From: an uncultured Prevotellaceae bacterium
GTDB taxonomy: Bacteria > Bacteroidota > Bacteroidia > Bacteroidales > Bacteroidaceae
DNA length: 13,686 nucleotides
Direction of reading: 5' to 3'
NCBI GenBank assembly: GCA_946403615.1
Contig: CAMJAO010000029.1
Location: forward strand, 1 to 13,686
The notes below the pieces were generated by a model. That model searched no databases. It saw only the letters and a program-made list of their open reading frames with translations, and had not been told where the DNA came from. Positions 1-6,324 of the stretch are shown piece by piece. A program made the translations under genes and the position numbers. Each line of letters begins with the position of its first letter. The first letter of the stretch is position 1.

Positions 1-47
1 TCTGACTACGGATCAGAAGGTTGTGGGTTTGAATCCCGCGGGAGTCA
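1..47 (+). tRNA. tRNA-Arg (anticodon ACG), 5' end outside window
   Basis: The anticodon arm is complete: stem 1-5 (TCTGA) pairs with 13-17 (TCAGA) around the seven-base loop CTACGGA, which places ACG at 8-10 and so reads arginine CGN codons. A five-base variable loop (18-22) is followed by the T arm, GTGGG (23-27) and CCCGC (35-39) around TTTGAAT. Positions 40-46 (GGGAGTC) are the 3' acceptor strand and A47 is the discriminator base. The next bases are CGA, so CCA is not encoded and must be added after transcription. The T loop has T where the usual TTCRA consensus has C. The D arm and 5' acceptor strand lie before the window. Confidence 0.9.
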
Positions 48-106
48 CGAAAAGAAAAGACCCTGAGTCGAAAACTTGTTTTCTGACATAGGGTCTTTTC
101 TTTTCG
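48..106 (+). terminator. Rho-independent terminator of the tRNA gene
   Basis: A perfect 17-bp inverted repeat begins directly after the tRNA: CGAAAAGAAAAGACCCT at 48-64 pairs with AGGGTCTTTTCTTTTCG at 90-106, with a 25-base loop. The descending arm is T-rich, which suits release of the transcript. Confidence 0.8.
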
Positions 107-110
107 TGTT

Positions 111-129
111 GCCCTGCCCGTGGCAGGGC
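111..129. other. Short GC-rich hairpin
   Basis: GCCCTGCC (111-118) and GGCAGGGC (122-129) form a perfect 8-bp stem with loop CGT. It has no T-run on either side, so it is not an obvious terminator by itself. It could be a degenerate repeat. Confidence 0.4.
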
Positions 130-169
130 GGAGATGGGCATAGCCAATTCTCTGGAATCATGCTGAATA

Positions 170-206
170 AATCGCCAATTGTTTGATAATCAAATAATTG
201 GCGATT
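170..206. terminator. Strong hairpin, probable terminator
   Basis: AATCGCCAATT (170-180) pairs with AATTGGCGATT (196-206). The pairing continues inward through one G-T pair and TTTGA/TCAAA to a TAA loop, giving about 17 consecutive pairs. On the plus strand a T-rich stretch follows. It lies 81 bases beyond the stop of the minus-strand GH5 gene and is the first plausible terminator for that gene too. Apart from this and the hairpin at 111-129, I see nothing in the gap from 107 to 286. Confidence 0.65.
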
Positions 207-286
207 TTCTATTTTCTGTGAGATTTTGCTTTGCTCGTGAGTACGATGTGTGTAAAGCTAATGCCTCGTTCTTCTCGTCAGCAGCA

Positions 287-1657
287 TTACTGCTTGACAT
301 ATTTCTTGCCGTTCATTAGGTAAATGCCGGCGGGAAGGTCGCATAAATCCGACGTTTCTGAAACCTTCATGCCGTACAAATTATAGATGGCGGGGGATGT
401 GGACTGGAGGCTCGATGATATTTTATCAATACCTGTTTGCCCGGATTGGGGATAAATTTCGTTGATTCCTTCCATGGCGTAGGTGCAATAGACGGAGAGG
501 GTGCTGCGGTTGATAAGGGTCATGATGCCTTTGGTTCCCTCTCGGTTAGCCACATTGATATCCCACACGTATGGAGCCATGCCGCCTAGTTCTTTGCATA
601 GACGGTGCAGCTCACGATAATGTGCTTTGATAGATGCATTGTGTTTATCTTGGCTTTCACCTGCTAAATTGGAAATATCGCGCCAGTTGGCTCCAAATTC
701 GCCAATGACAACGGGTATGCCCTTGTCCACAAAGTTGGTCTTCATCTTCATCAGTTGGTTCCTCATCTCGTCCTCCTCGCCCCAAGTGGCATTGTGCTGC
801 GATCCGTTTTGATGATTTCCGGCCCCCCAATAATAAAACACTTTGCCCCAATTCTCGTCTTTCTCCATTCCCCAAAACTGCCAAGGATTATAATAATGTA
901 CCTCTATCATCATTCGCCCTTCAGTTGTATCCTCAGGCATGTTGTTCTTCATGTAGTTGCAGGTGTGATTGATGTCTGTCGATGGTCCTTGTATCACGAG
1001 CACCCGTCGTGCATTGTTGCCCCCTGTGGCTCGTACGGCATCGATAAAAACCTGTTCGTATTCCACCAGGTTGTTTGTGGCATTTTGATTGTCAGCGTTG
1101 GGCTCGTTCAATCCGGCAAAGAGCAGGTGCTCGTCATAATCCTGGAAAGCGGTGGCTATCTGTGTCCATATGGTGTGAAGAATGGTCTTGTTTCGGTTGA
1201 TGGTGTTGATGTCACTGTCGGCTATGTGGTTTTCTAACCATCCTCCGTCCCAATGGTCATTGATGATGACGTAAAGACCGTCGTTGATACAGTAATCTAC
1301 AATTTCTTTCACACGTGCTATCCATTGTGTGTCTATCGTATAGGCGGATGCGTCAGAGATATGCCCCATGACCCATGCGCACGGGATGCGTACCGACTTA
1401 AACCCCATCGACTTTACATAGTCGATGATTTGCTGTGTGGTTTTTGTCTGTTGCCATGAGGTTTCCGCGCCCAGTCCTCCTTTGTTGGTGAAGTTGTTCG
1501 CATTGTTTCCTGCCTCCATCGTGTTGCCGAGATTCCATCCGGGAGCCATCTCTTCTATCATTTGACTGACGGGTTTGTCGAAACCTGTTTGCGCCTCCAC
1601 TGTAGAAAGTGTGGCCAACAGCAGTATGATACTCGCAATTCTTTTAATCATAGTCAT
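287..1657 (-). CDS. Secreted glycoside hydrolase family 5 (endoglucanase-type)
   Basis: A 456-residue protein, counted from the MTMIKRI start. A hydrophobic signal peptide (about residues 3-22, ending VEAQ) sends it out of the cytoplasm. The body is a GH5 TIM barrel: GWNLGNTMEAG near 40-50, VRIPCAW near 89-95, the acid/base Glu185 in GLNEPN, EVHYYNPW near 252-259 and the nucleophile Glu320 in VVIGEFG. GH5 enzymes cleave beta-linked polysaccharides such as cellulose, xyloglucan or mannan with retention; I cannot assign the subfamily. The last 30 or so residues (IYNLYGMKV, then PAGIYLMNGKK) resemble the short C-terminal tails of secreted Bacteroidetes proteins, some of them type IX sorting signals. 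The frame stays open to an ATG at 1765, but that lies upstream of the predicted transcription start. ATG at 1651 is an alternative start. No SusC/SusD pair is in the window, so this is not visibly part of a polysaccharide utilisation locus. Confidence 0.9.
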   Translation of the reverse strand: MTMIKRIASIILLLATLSTVEAQTGFDKPVSQMIEEMAPGWNLGNTMEAGNNANNFTNKGGLGAETSWQQTKTTQQIIDYVKSMGFKSVRIPCAWVMGHISDASAYTIDTQWIARVKEIVDYCINDGLYVIINDHWDGGWLENHIADSDINTINRNKTILHTIWTQIATAFQDYDEHLLFAGLNEPNADNQNATNNLVEYEQVFIDAVRATGGNNARRVLVIQGPSTDINHTCNYMKNNMPEDTTEGRMMIEVHYYNPWQFWGMEKDENWGKVFYYWGAGNHQNGSQHNATWGEEDEMRNQLMKMKTNFVDKGIPVVIGEFGANWRDISNLAGESQDKHNASIKAHYRELHRLCKELGGMAPYVWDINVANREGTKGIMTLINRSTLSVYCTYAMEGINEIYPQSGQTGIDKISSSLQSTSPAIYNLYGMKVSETSDLCDLPAGIYLMNGKKYVKQ

Positions 1658-1730
1658 TGAGTAGTTTGTTATTAATATGTGGAGATATGGTCCGTCTCCA
1701 GAATAGCGGTAATATTGTATTATTTGTGTG

Positions 1731-1761
1731 CAAAGGTAATTTATATTGAAGACACCACAAA
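1731..1761 (-). promoter_or_regulatory. -33/-7 promoter of the GH5 gene
   Basis: Read on the minus strand: TTTG (1761-1758), 19 bases, TACCTTTG (1738-1731). This matches the Bacteroidetes consensus. Transcription would start near 1725, giving a leader of about 70 bases and excluding the longer reading frame that opens at 1765. Confidence 0.75.
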
Positions 1762-1800
1762 ACAATTGTATATGATTTTGTTAAAACGTTGTTGAGTTTT

Positions 1801-1847
1801 TTTGTCGTTCTTTCTTGCTAATCGACAAAAATGATGTATCTTTGTCG
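1801..1847. repeat. Three TTTGTCG copies in alternating orientation (operator-like)
   Basis: TTTGTCG occurs at 1801-1807, as its complement CGACAAA at 1823-1829, and again at 1841-1847. Neighbouring copies form two inverted repeats sharing the middle copy. The last copy overlaps the -7 box, and the first and middle copies flank the -33 box of the promoter at 1814-1844. This is the geometry expected of a repressor site; the regulator is unknown. Confidence 0.5.
1814..1844 (+). promoter_or_regulatory. -33/-7 promoter of the deoxyribosyltransferase-like/hydrolase operon
   Basis: CTTG (1814-1817), 19 bases, TATCTTTG (1837-1844), about 33 bases before the ATG at 1878. Confidence 0.75.
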
Positions 1848-1877
1848 GAGAAAATAAACATCTTGCCATCCTGAGAC

Positions 1878-2195
1878 ATGATAAAAAACTACAAAATCGT
1901 CACGCTTTGTGGCAGCACCCGTTTCAAAGAGCAATTTCTTGAGGCGCAGAAAAGCCTGACCCTTCAGGGATGCATCGTCATCAGCGTCGGATTGTTCGGG
2001 CATTCGGGTGACAACGAGGTATGGACGGAGGGAACCAAAGAAATGCTCGATGACATGCACCTGCGCAAGATCGACCTCGCCGATGAGATATTTGTCATCA
2101 ATGTGGGTGGCTATATAGGCGAGAGTACACGTCGTGAAATAGCATATGCCGCCCAAAACGGCAAAATTATCAATTATCTGGAGCCTGTTTTATGA
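1878..2195 (+). CDS. Nucleoside 2-deoxyribosyltransferase-like protein
   Basis: A cytoplasmic protein of 105 residues with no signal peptide. Its first strand leads into a CGSTRF motif (residues 11-16). Near the end are DLADEIFVIN (66-75) and GGYIGESTRREIAYA (77-91), the pattern of small Rossmann-like proteins of the nucleoside 2-deoxyribosyltransferase superfamily, where a Glu in the second motif (here probably Glu82) acts as nucleophile on N-glycosidic bonds. True enzymes exchange or hydrolyse bases on deoxynucleosides or nucleotides. At 105 residues this is shorter than classical members of about 150, so the substrate is unknown. Its stop overlaps the start of the next gene as ATGA, so the two are probably translationally coupled, although no shared pathway is apparent. 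Confidence 0.7.
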   Translation: MIKNYKIVTLCGSTRFKEQFLEAQKSLTLQGCIVISVGLFGHSGDNEVWTEGTKEMLDDMHLRKIDLADEIFVINVGGYIGESTRREIAYAAQNGKIINYLEPVL

Positions 2196-3040
2196 AAAGA
2201 ATATTATTCATCCTGTTGTCCTTGCCGTTCGTCTCTTGGGCTCAAACACGCTGTTTCCTCCCTACGGACAATGCCTCAACGGATGAGAACGCACGCGCTG
2301 CCATCGAAGTCTACCTGCCAAGTGCGGAAAAGGCAAATGGTTGTGCCGTCATTCTCTGTCCCGGTGGTGCTATGCGCTGGTTGTCATGGGAGAGTGATGT
2401 GGTCAAAATGGCCGCATTCCTCAACGAACAAGGCATTGCCGCTATCGGCCTGCGCTATCACCTGATGCCGAAAGTCGATGGTGGTCCCATGCCGAAAGGC
2501 CTGAAAATGCCGCCGATGGTAGATGTGACGCATCCCGACCATTTCCCACAAGCCGACGCCAATCCGATGCACACTTCCGTGGGCGACTCCATCCTTCGAC
2601 TTGCTGCGATGGATGCACGGGCTGCTGTGCGAATGGTGAGGCAGCATGCCCAAGAGTGGCATATCCATCCTGATAGAATTGGTTACTTGGGATCCTCTGC
2701 CGGGGGAGGTGTCGCCTTAGCCGCTTTGATGGGTGCTGCAAATCTACAAGAGCGACCCGACTTCATCTGCACCAATTTCGGGCCTTCGCTCATGCCTGTC
2801 ACGGTCACCGCAGACGCGCCTCCTTTGCTCATCATGACACGTGCCGACCACCCCAATGTGGCTGCCGGACTCGTCGCCTTGTTTATGGAATGGAAAAAGG
2901 CGGGTGCCAATGCTGAACTGCATATCTATGGCGACGGCAACGGTCCCTATGAACTGTTGCCCCAGACGGGCACTACCACCACCGAGTCGTGGAGTGCCCA
3001 GATGATTCTTTGGCTCAAATCAAAAGGCTTTGTCAAATAA
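2192..3040 (+). CDS. Secreted alpha/beta hydrolase (acetyl-esterase-like), catalytic His apparently absent
   Basis: A 282-residue protein with an N-terminal signal peptide (residues 1-18, MKRILFILLSLPFVSWAQ). The fold follows carbohydrate acetyl-esterase-type alpha/beta hydrolases: oxyanion-hole segment ILCPGGA (54-60), GLRYHLMP (87-93), then IGYLGSSAGGG (163-173) with nucleophile Ser169 in a GxSxG motif. The acid is probably Asp219 in TRADHPNVAAG. The histidine usually sits in a GGHG-type loop after LHIY; here the loop reads GDGNGPY, with Asn250 where His is expected. Either the enzyme uses another residue or it is inactive or a binding protein. It is co-transcribed with, and overlaps by four bases, the deoxyribosyltransferase-like gene. 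Because it is exported and stands next to a GH5 gene, a role on acylated plant polysaccharides is possible, but that is inference. Confidence 0.8.
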   Translation: MKRILFILLSLPFVSWAQTRCFLPTDNASTDENARAAIEVYLPSAEKANGCAVILCPGGAMRWLSWESDVVKMAAFLNEQGIAAIGLRYHLMPKVDGGPMPKGLKMPPMVDVTHPDHFPQADANPMHTSVGDSILRLAAMDARAAVRMVRQHAQEWHIHPDRIGYLGSSAGGGVALAALMGAANLQERPDFICTNFGPSLMPVTVTADAPPLLIMTRADHPNVAAGLVALFMEWKKAGANAELHIYGDGNGPYELLPQTGTTTTESWSAQMILWLKSKGFVK

Positions 3041-3090
3041 TATGTCTTCTGCAACCTCTCTCATCTCCAATTGCCTAATGCAGTATCTAG

Positions 3091-3122
3091 GGGCGACGCC
3101 TCTGTTCTCGCCCGCCTCGCCC
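3091..3122. repeat. GC-rich palindromic element
   Basis: GGGCGA (3091-3096) can pair with TCGCCC at 3108-3113 or with a second TCGCCC at 3117-3122. The segment is far more GC-rich than the AT-rich sequence after 3170 and lies between two genes. It looks like a dispersed repeat remnant rather than a terminator, since no T-run follows. Confidence 0.4.
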
Positions 3123-3170
3123 ATGAACGTTCTCTCCCTCATCCGAAGAGGTGGCGATGGGCTCCCCGAT

Positions 3171-3218
3171 AATATGGACTTTTGCGAAAAACAACAAAAG
3201 TCCACACTCCTATTTTTG
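3171..3218 (+). repeat. Promoter-proximal element, copy A (matches 5498-5545)
   Basis: This 48-base block aligns without gaps to 5498-5545 with 39 identical bases. It contains a perfect 10-bp inverted repeat, TGGACTTTTG (3175-3184) and CAAAAGTCCA (3195-3204). It ends in the TTTG that is the -33 box of the downstream promoter. Both copies precede a lipoprotein gene. Confidence 0.7.
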
Positions 3219-3246
3219 CAACAAAACAAACGTTAACATAACTTTG
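3215..3246 (+). promoter_or_regulatory. -33/-7 promoter of the FGE-like lipoprotein gene
   Basis: TTTG (3215-3218), 20 bases, TAACTTTG (3239-3246), with the ATG at 3278. Confidence 0.8.
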
Positions 3247-3277
3247 CAAAAAATATAAACCTTTTAAAAACTGTCAA

Positions 3278-4132
3278 ATGAAAAAACTACATTCCTTTTT
3301 CTTGCTGGCTCTTGTGGCATGTCCTCTGGCTATGATGTCATGCGGTTCTTCTGCTTCAAAGAGCGCGTCAAACGAAACCACCGACAAAACTTCCAAAGAC
3401 AGTGTAGCTAAAGATAGCACCGTCAATGAAGAGAAGGTGTCCTTCACGGTGAAAGGTGTCACATTCAACATGATTCTTGTCAAGGGTGGTACTTTTACCA
3501 TGGGTGCTACACCTGAGCAGGGTAAGGACGCCCAGCCTGAAGAGAAACCCGCCCACGAAGTCACACTCTCTGACTACTACATCGCTGAGACGGAAGTGAC
3601 TCAGGCCCTGTATGAAGCTGTCATGGGTAAAAATCCGTCTGACAAGGTTGGTGCAGATTTGCCTGTTGAATCGGTTGACGCTGGTGATGCCGAATATTTT
3701 GCTGATAAACTTGGTGAACTTACTGGCCGGATATTCCGTCTTCCGACTGAGGCTGAGTGGGAATATGCGGCTCGCGGAGGCAACAAGAGCAAGGGCTACA
3801 AATTTGCCGGCTCAAACAATCTTTCCGAAGTGGGGTGGGTTAATGACATGGAAAGCGGTACGCACCCCGTGAAGGGAAAGGCTCCCAACGAACTGGGCAT
3901 TTACGACATGTGCGGCAATGTGGATGAATATTGCTCCGACGATTTTGGCCCCTATAGCAAAGAGAGTCAGACCAACCCGAATATGGTATTTGAAGAATCC
4001 GAAGGTCAAGTGGTCCGTGGAGGTAATTTCTGCTGCGAAGAAGGAGGTTGCCGAATCACGGCTCGAGGCCTTACCCGCGGTTATGTGTTCGGCAGCATGG
4101 GATTCCGCCTTGCTATGGATGTTAACAAATAG
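3278..4132 (+). CDS. Lipoprotein with formylglycine-generating-enzyme (SUMF1) domain
   Basis: A 284-residue protein. The signal sequence ends in a lipobox (MMSC, Cys22), followed by a Ser/Lys/Asp-rich linker to about residue 52, so the domain is tethered outside the inner membrane, probably at the outer membrane. Residues 58-282 form an FGE/sulfatase-modifying-factor domain: MILVKGGTFTMGA, EVTQALYEAVMG, RLPTEAEWEYAARGG, GIYDMCGNVDEY, RGGNFCCEEGGC and GFRLA. Most non-enzymatic members keep only the later cysteine of the last motif. Here Cys253 and Cys258 have the same spacing as the two catalytic cysteines of FGE, with a further Cys252. The usual NVWEW is NVDEYC, so the Trp is changed. No sulfatase gene is in the window. 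It may be a real oxidase of unknown target or a structural or binding relative. It is a single-gene unit with its own promoter and terminator. Confidence 0.85.
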   Translation: MKKLHSFFLLALVACPLAMMSCGSSASKSASNETTDKTSKDSVAKDSTVNEEKVSFTVKGVTFNMILVKGGTFTMGATPEQGKDAQPEEKPAHEVTLSDYYIAETEVTQALYEAVMGKNPSDKVGADLPVESVDAGDAEYFADKLGELTGRIFRLPTEAEWEYAARGGNKSKGYKFAGSNNLSEVGWVNDMESGTHPVKGKAPNELGIYDMCGNVDEYCSDDFGPYSKESQTNPNMVFEESEGQVVRGGNFCCEEGGCRITARGLTRGYVFGSMGFRLAMDVNK

Positions 4133-4172
4133 AATCGCTGAAAGATACGAACATTCAATATAAGGTGTTGAG

Positions 4173-4220
4173 ATAGAAGCAGATAGATGGCTATTGCCTT
4201 TTATCTGCTTCTGTCCTTTT
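4173..4220 (+). terminator. Rho-independent terminator after the FGE-like gene
   Basis: AGAAGCAGATA (4175-4185) pairs with TATCTGCTTCT (4202-4212), and two further pairs outside include one T-G pair. The sequence CCTTTT, then T and an AT-rich stretch, follows. It separates two convergent genes. Confidence 0.75.
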
Positions 4221-4244
4221 TATATGATTCCTTTATATGATTCC
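4219..4244. repeat. Tandem 13-base duplication
   Basis: TTTATATGATTCC occurs twice in a row (4219-4231 and 4232-4244), between the terminator and the stop codon of the convergent AraC gene. Probably a slippage duplication. Confidence 0.6.
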
Positions 4245-4249
4245 CCGCC

Positions 4250-5395
4250 TTAATTATCCATTATCCCTTCGGCTTTTTCTTTTCTGTATTCAGCCACAGA
4301 CATCCCCGTTATCTTCTGGAAAATGCGGTAAAAATAGGGACGGTCGTTAAAACCTGTCAGATTCATCACCTCGATAATCTTAATCGAAGGGTTGGCGTCG
4401 ATCAGACGCTTAGCCTCCTCTACGCGGATTCGGTTGCGCCAACTGCGGAAATCCTCACCGATATGATTCGTGAAATACACACGCAATGTTTTACTGTCTA
4501 CATTCAGGTCACTTGCCGTTTCTTCCACCGATTTGTCGGTCTCCGAAAATTTCTTTTGGCTTACCCATTCGTTGATTGCCAATGTAATACGTTCAATGTC
4601 TTTCTGAGCGATTACATCTTCATTGTATGCGTTCTCAGTCTTGGTTCTCTCCTGTTGTTCAGCCTCTGCTGCTTTACCGGGTTTTTCATAGGCTCGGACC
4701 ACCAGTTGTGCATACTGCTGATAATTGATAAATGAGATGGTGATGAATAAATAATACAGTGTAAATAGACAGGTAAGCACCATGTTGACGCTATGGCTGT
4801 CGATGGTCAGCAGCAATGCTGATATGCCTACTGCCAGCGCCGTCCAAAAAGTCCACTGTATCCACCGCATTCGATAGAGTAGTTCCTCTTCTTCGTAGAA
4901 CTCCAACATCTGCTTGCTAAACACCCGGTAGTTTTTAAGAAAATAGTAAGTATATGTGGCCAAAAGCAACACATAACAACCTATGAGCACATGATAAACG
5001 ATGTAAAAGACTTGAAGAGGAATTGTGAACCGCGCAACGATAAGAAGGGTGGAAAGCAGCAGAATGGCGACTCCCTGAAACATCACATTGCGCTTGGTGA
5101 CAACTTCCGGACGGATGAAGATATGCACCACAGTGCTGAACATCATCGCATTGATACTGCCTATGACTAATGCCATCACTCCTGTGAGGGCTTCTTCTTT
5201 CCCGCCTGATTCCATACAAACTTGAAACAAATTGGCAATGCCGAAAACAAGAAAGGCAACACATAGGCACCAACGGGCAGTGCGATATTTTTGCAATGCT
5301 TCGTCGTGACGGATAGATAAGCCTGTAAGCACCAAGGCAAGCAGAATGGCCGAGACGCCGCAAGTGAAGAGCGTCAGATAATATTGTAATGACAT
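4250..5395 (-). CDS. Membrane-anchored AraC-family transcriptional regulator
   Basis: A 381-residue protein. The first 230 residues are mostly hydrophobic helices, about seven by eye (near 8-28, 40-60, 72-93, 106-125, 130-152, 180-200 and 205-228). A charged linker of about 35 residues follows. The C-terminal part from about residue 265 is an AraC/XylS-type DNA-binding domain with two helix-turn-helix units: ETASDLNVDSKTLRVYF, then IIEVMNLTGFNDRPYFYRIFQ, the usual signature of the second helix pair. The protein should sense something in or at the membrane and act on DNA directly, as a one-component system. It is divergent from a lipoprotein gene and convergent with another; both carry the same promoter-proximal block, so they are candidate targets, though this is inference. 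Confidence 0.85.
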   Translation of the reverse strand: MSLQYYLTLFTCGVSAILLALVLTGLSIRHDEALQKYRTARWCLCVAFLVFGIANLFQVCMESGGKEEALTGVMALVIGSINAMMFSTVVHIFIRPEVVTKRNVMFQGVAILLLSTLLIVARFTIPLQVFYIVYHVLIGCYVLLLATYTYYFLKNYRVFSKQMLEFYEEEELLYRMRWIQWTFWTALAVGISALLLTIDSHSVNMVLTCLFTLYYLFITISFINYQQYAQLVVRAYEKPGKAAEAEQQERTKTENAYNEDVIAQKDIERITLAINEWVSQKKFSETDKSVEETASDLNVDSKTLRVYFTNHIGEDFRSWRNRIRVEEAKRLIDANPSIKIIEVMNLTGFNDRPYFYRIFQKITGMSVAEYRKEKAEGIMDN

Positions 5396-5433
5396 ATAGG
5401 ACTACGCGCTAAAGCCAAGTGGATAATTAAATG

Positions 5434-5465
5434 CAAAATTATTGCTTTTTTCCCATATTGGCAAA
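5434..5465 (-). promoter_or_regulatory. -33/-7 promoter of the membrane AraC gene
   Basis: On the minus strand: TTTG (5465-5462), 20 bases, TAATTTTG (5441-5434), about 38 bases before the ATG whose first base is 5395. Confidence 0.75.
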
Positions 5466-5497
5466 AGACAAATGAAAAAATAACTTGTTGGCGTAAA

Positions 5498-5545
5498 AAT
5501 GTTGACTTTCGCTCAAAATAACAAAAGTCCACATTCCTTTGTTTG
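5498..5545 (+). repeat. Promoter-proximal element, copy B (matches 3171-3218)
   Basis: It is 39/48 identical, ungapped, to copy A. The best-kept part is AACAAAAGTCCACA (5520-5533). The inverted repeat is reduced to GACTTT (5504-5509) and AAAGTC (5524-5529). It ends in the TTTG that serves as the -33 box of the next gene. It lies between the divergent promoters of the AraC gene and the 196-residue lipoprotein gene. Confidence 0.7.
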
Positions 5546-5572
5546 ACACATCGTTTTTTTTATCTATTTTTG
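5542..5572 (+). promoter_or_regulatory. -33/-7 promoter of the 196-residue lipoprotein gene
   Basis: TTTG (5542-5545), 19 bases, TATTTTTG (5565-5572), about 43 bases before the ATG. Confidence 0.8.
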
Positions 5573-5615
5573 CAGGGCACATTTCGGATATACCACACAT
5601 ATAAATATAAATCCT

Positions 5616-6206
5616 ATGAAAAAAAGTATCACTAAAACAGTATTGTTTTCCATGATGGCTTTGGGTCTGGCTTTCGTTTCATGCACCAACAAAGCCCCGG
5701 AAAAAGCCCAACAAAGTCAAGAACCTGCGGCTCCTGACACTGCTCTCGTGACTGCCGCCGAAAACAACATTAAGGCGCATCAAGAGGATATCCAAGCTCT
5801 CTGGGAGTTATCCATCGGCGAGGATAAGAAATTTACCAATTACTATCTTGCCGGTGACTATGTGTTCTTGAGTACCGACGATGGTAAAGAAGGGTTGCTC
5901 CTCTCCTTCTACAAAGACATGAAAGACATTGACAATTTCGATGGTGTACCAGTCTGTGAAGGGGAAGACCTCTCATTCCAAGGCGACGCGCTGATCATTA
6001 AGGGAAAGGACAAGACCACATATTACGAGAAAACAGAATATGAGGGATTCAACCAACTGTTCACCGTGGTGGAGAAAGACGGTAAAAAGACATACACCAA
6101 CGACCTTAATGAGCCTTACGACGAGAAAGAGGCACAGACTTTCATTGACAAGATTGCCAAGGAAACTGTTAAACCGCTCGCCGACATCCTGGTAAAGTGG
6201 AAATAA
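5616..6206 (+). CDS. Lipoprotein of unknown function
   Basis: A 196-residue protein that I do not recognise. A signal sequence with lipobox FVSC (Cys23) is followed by a Pro/Gln/Ala-rich linker (about 27-45). The remaining 150 residues are acidic and soluble, with alternating charged and aromatic residues (TNYYLAGDYVFLSTDDGK, TTYYEKTEYEGFNQLF) that suggest a small beta-rich extracytoplasmic domain. There are no further cysteines and no evident catalytic motif. It has its own promoter and terminator. It shares the upstream block with the FGE-like lipoprotein and is divergent from the membrane AraC gene, so common control of the two lipoproteins is plausible. Confidence 0.85.
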   Translation: MKKSITKTVLFSMMALGLAFVSCTNKAPEKAQQSQEPAAPDTALVTAAENNIKAHQEDIQALWELSIGEDKKFTNYYLAGDYVFLSTDDGKEGLLLSFYKDMKDIDNFDGVPVCEGEDLSFQGDALIIKGKDKTTYYEKTEYEGFNQLFTVVEKDGKKTYTNDLNEPYDEKEAQTFIDKIAKETVKPLADILVKWK

Positions 6207-6227
6207 CTCTCAACCGTTCATATAAAC

Positions 6228-6261
6228 AAAGGGGTGCGAAATCCACATTTCACACCCCTTT
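6228..6261. terminator. Bidirectional terminator between convergent genes
   Basis: AAAGGGGTGCGAAAT (6228-6242) pairs with ATTTCACACCCCTTT (6247-6261), with one C/A mismatch and loop CCAC. TTTTCTTTT follows on the plus strand and CTTTGTTTATAT on the minus strand, so it can serve both the lipoprotein gene and the convergent YARHG gene. Confidence 0.8.
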
Positions 6262-6324
6262 TCTTTTGCTTTAGCAAATATCTCTCTACTCACAGTAAAC
6301 AGCGGCTCATCCGCAACTGTCTTT

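Noticed and set aside
1..286. tRNA 3' end as attachment site of a genomic island
   Set aside because: There is no integrase, no repeated tRNA end elsewhere in the window, and the following genes look like core or ordinary accessory genes with native promoters.
755..1237. Plus-strand open frame of 160 codons
   Set aside because: It is antisense to the well-supported GH5 gene, has no promoter and no recognisable protein pattern.
1658..1765. N-terminal extension of the GH5 protein by 36 residues
   Set aside because: The predicted transcription start lies at about 1725, and the extension would put 36 unrelated residues ahead of a clear signal peptide.
3020..3236. Small open frames on both strands after the esterase gene
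   Set aside because: They run through the GC-rich palindrome and the promoter-proximal repeat, and neither has a start region or protein-like composition.
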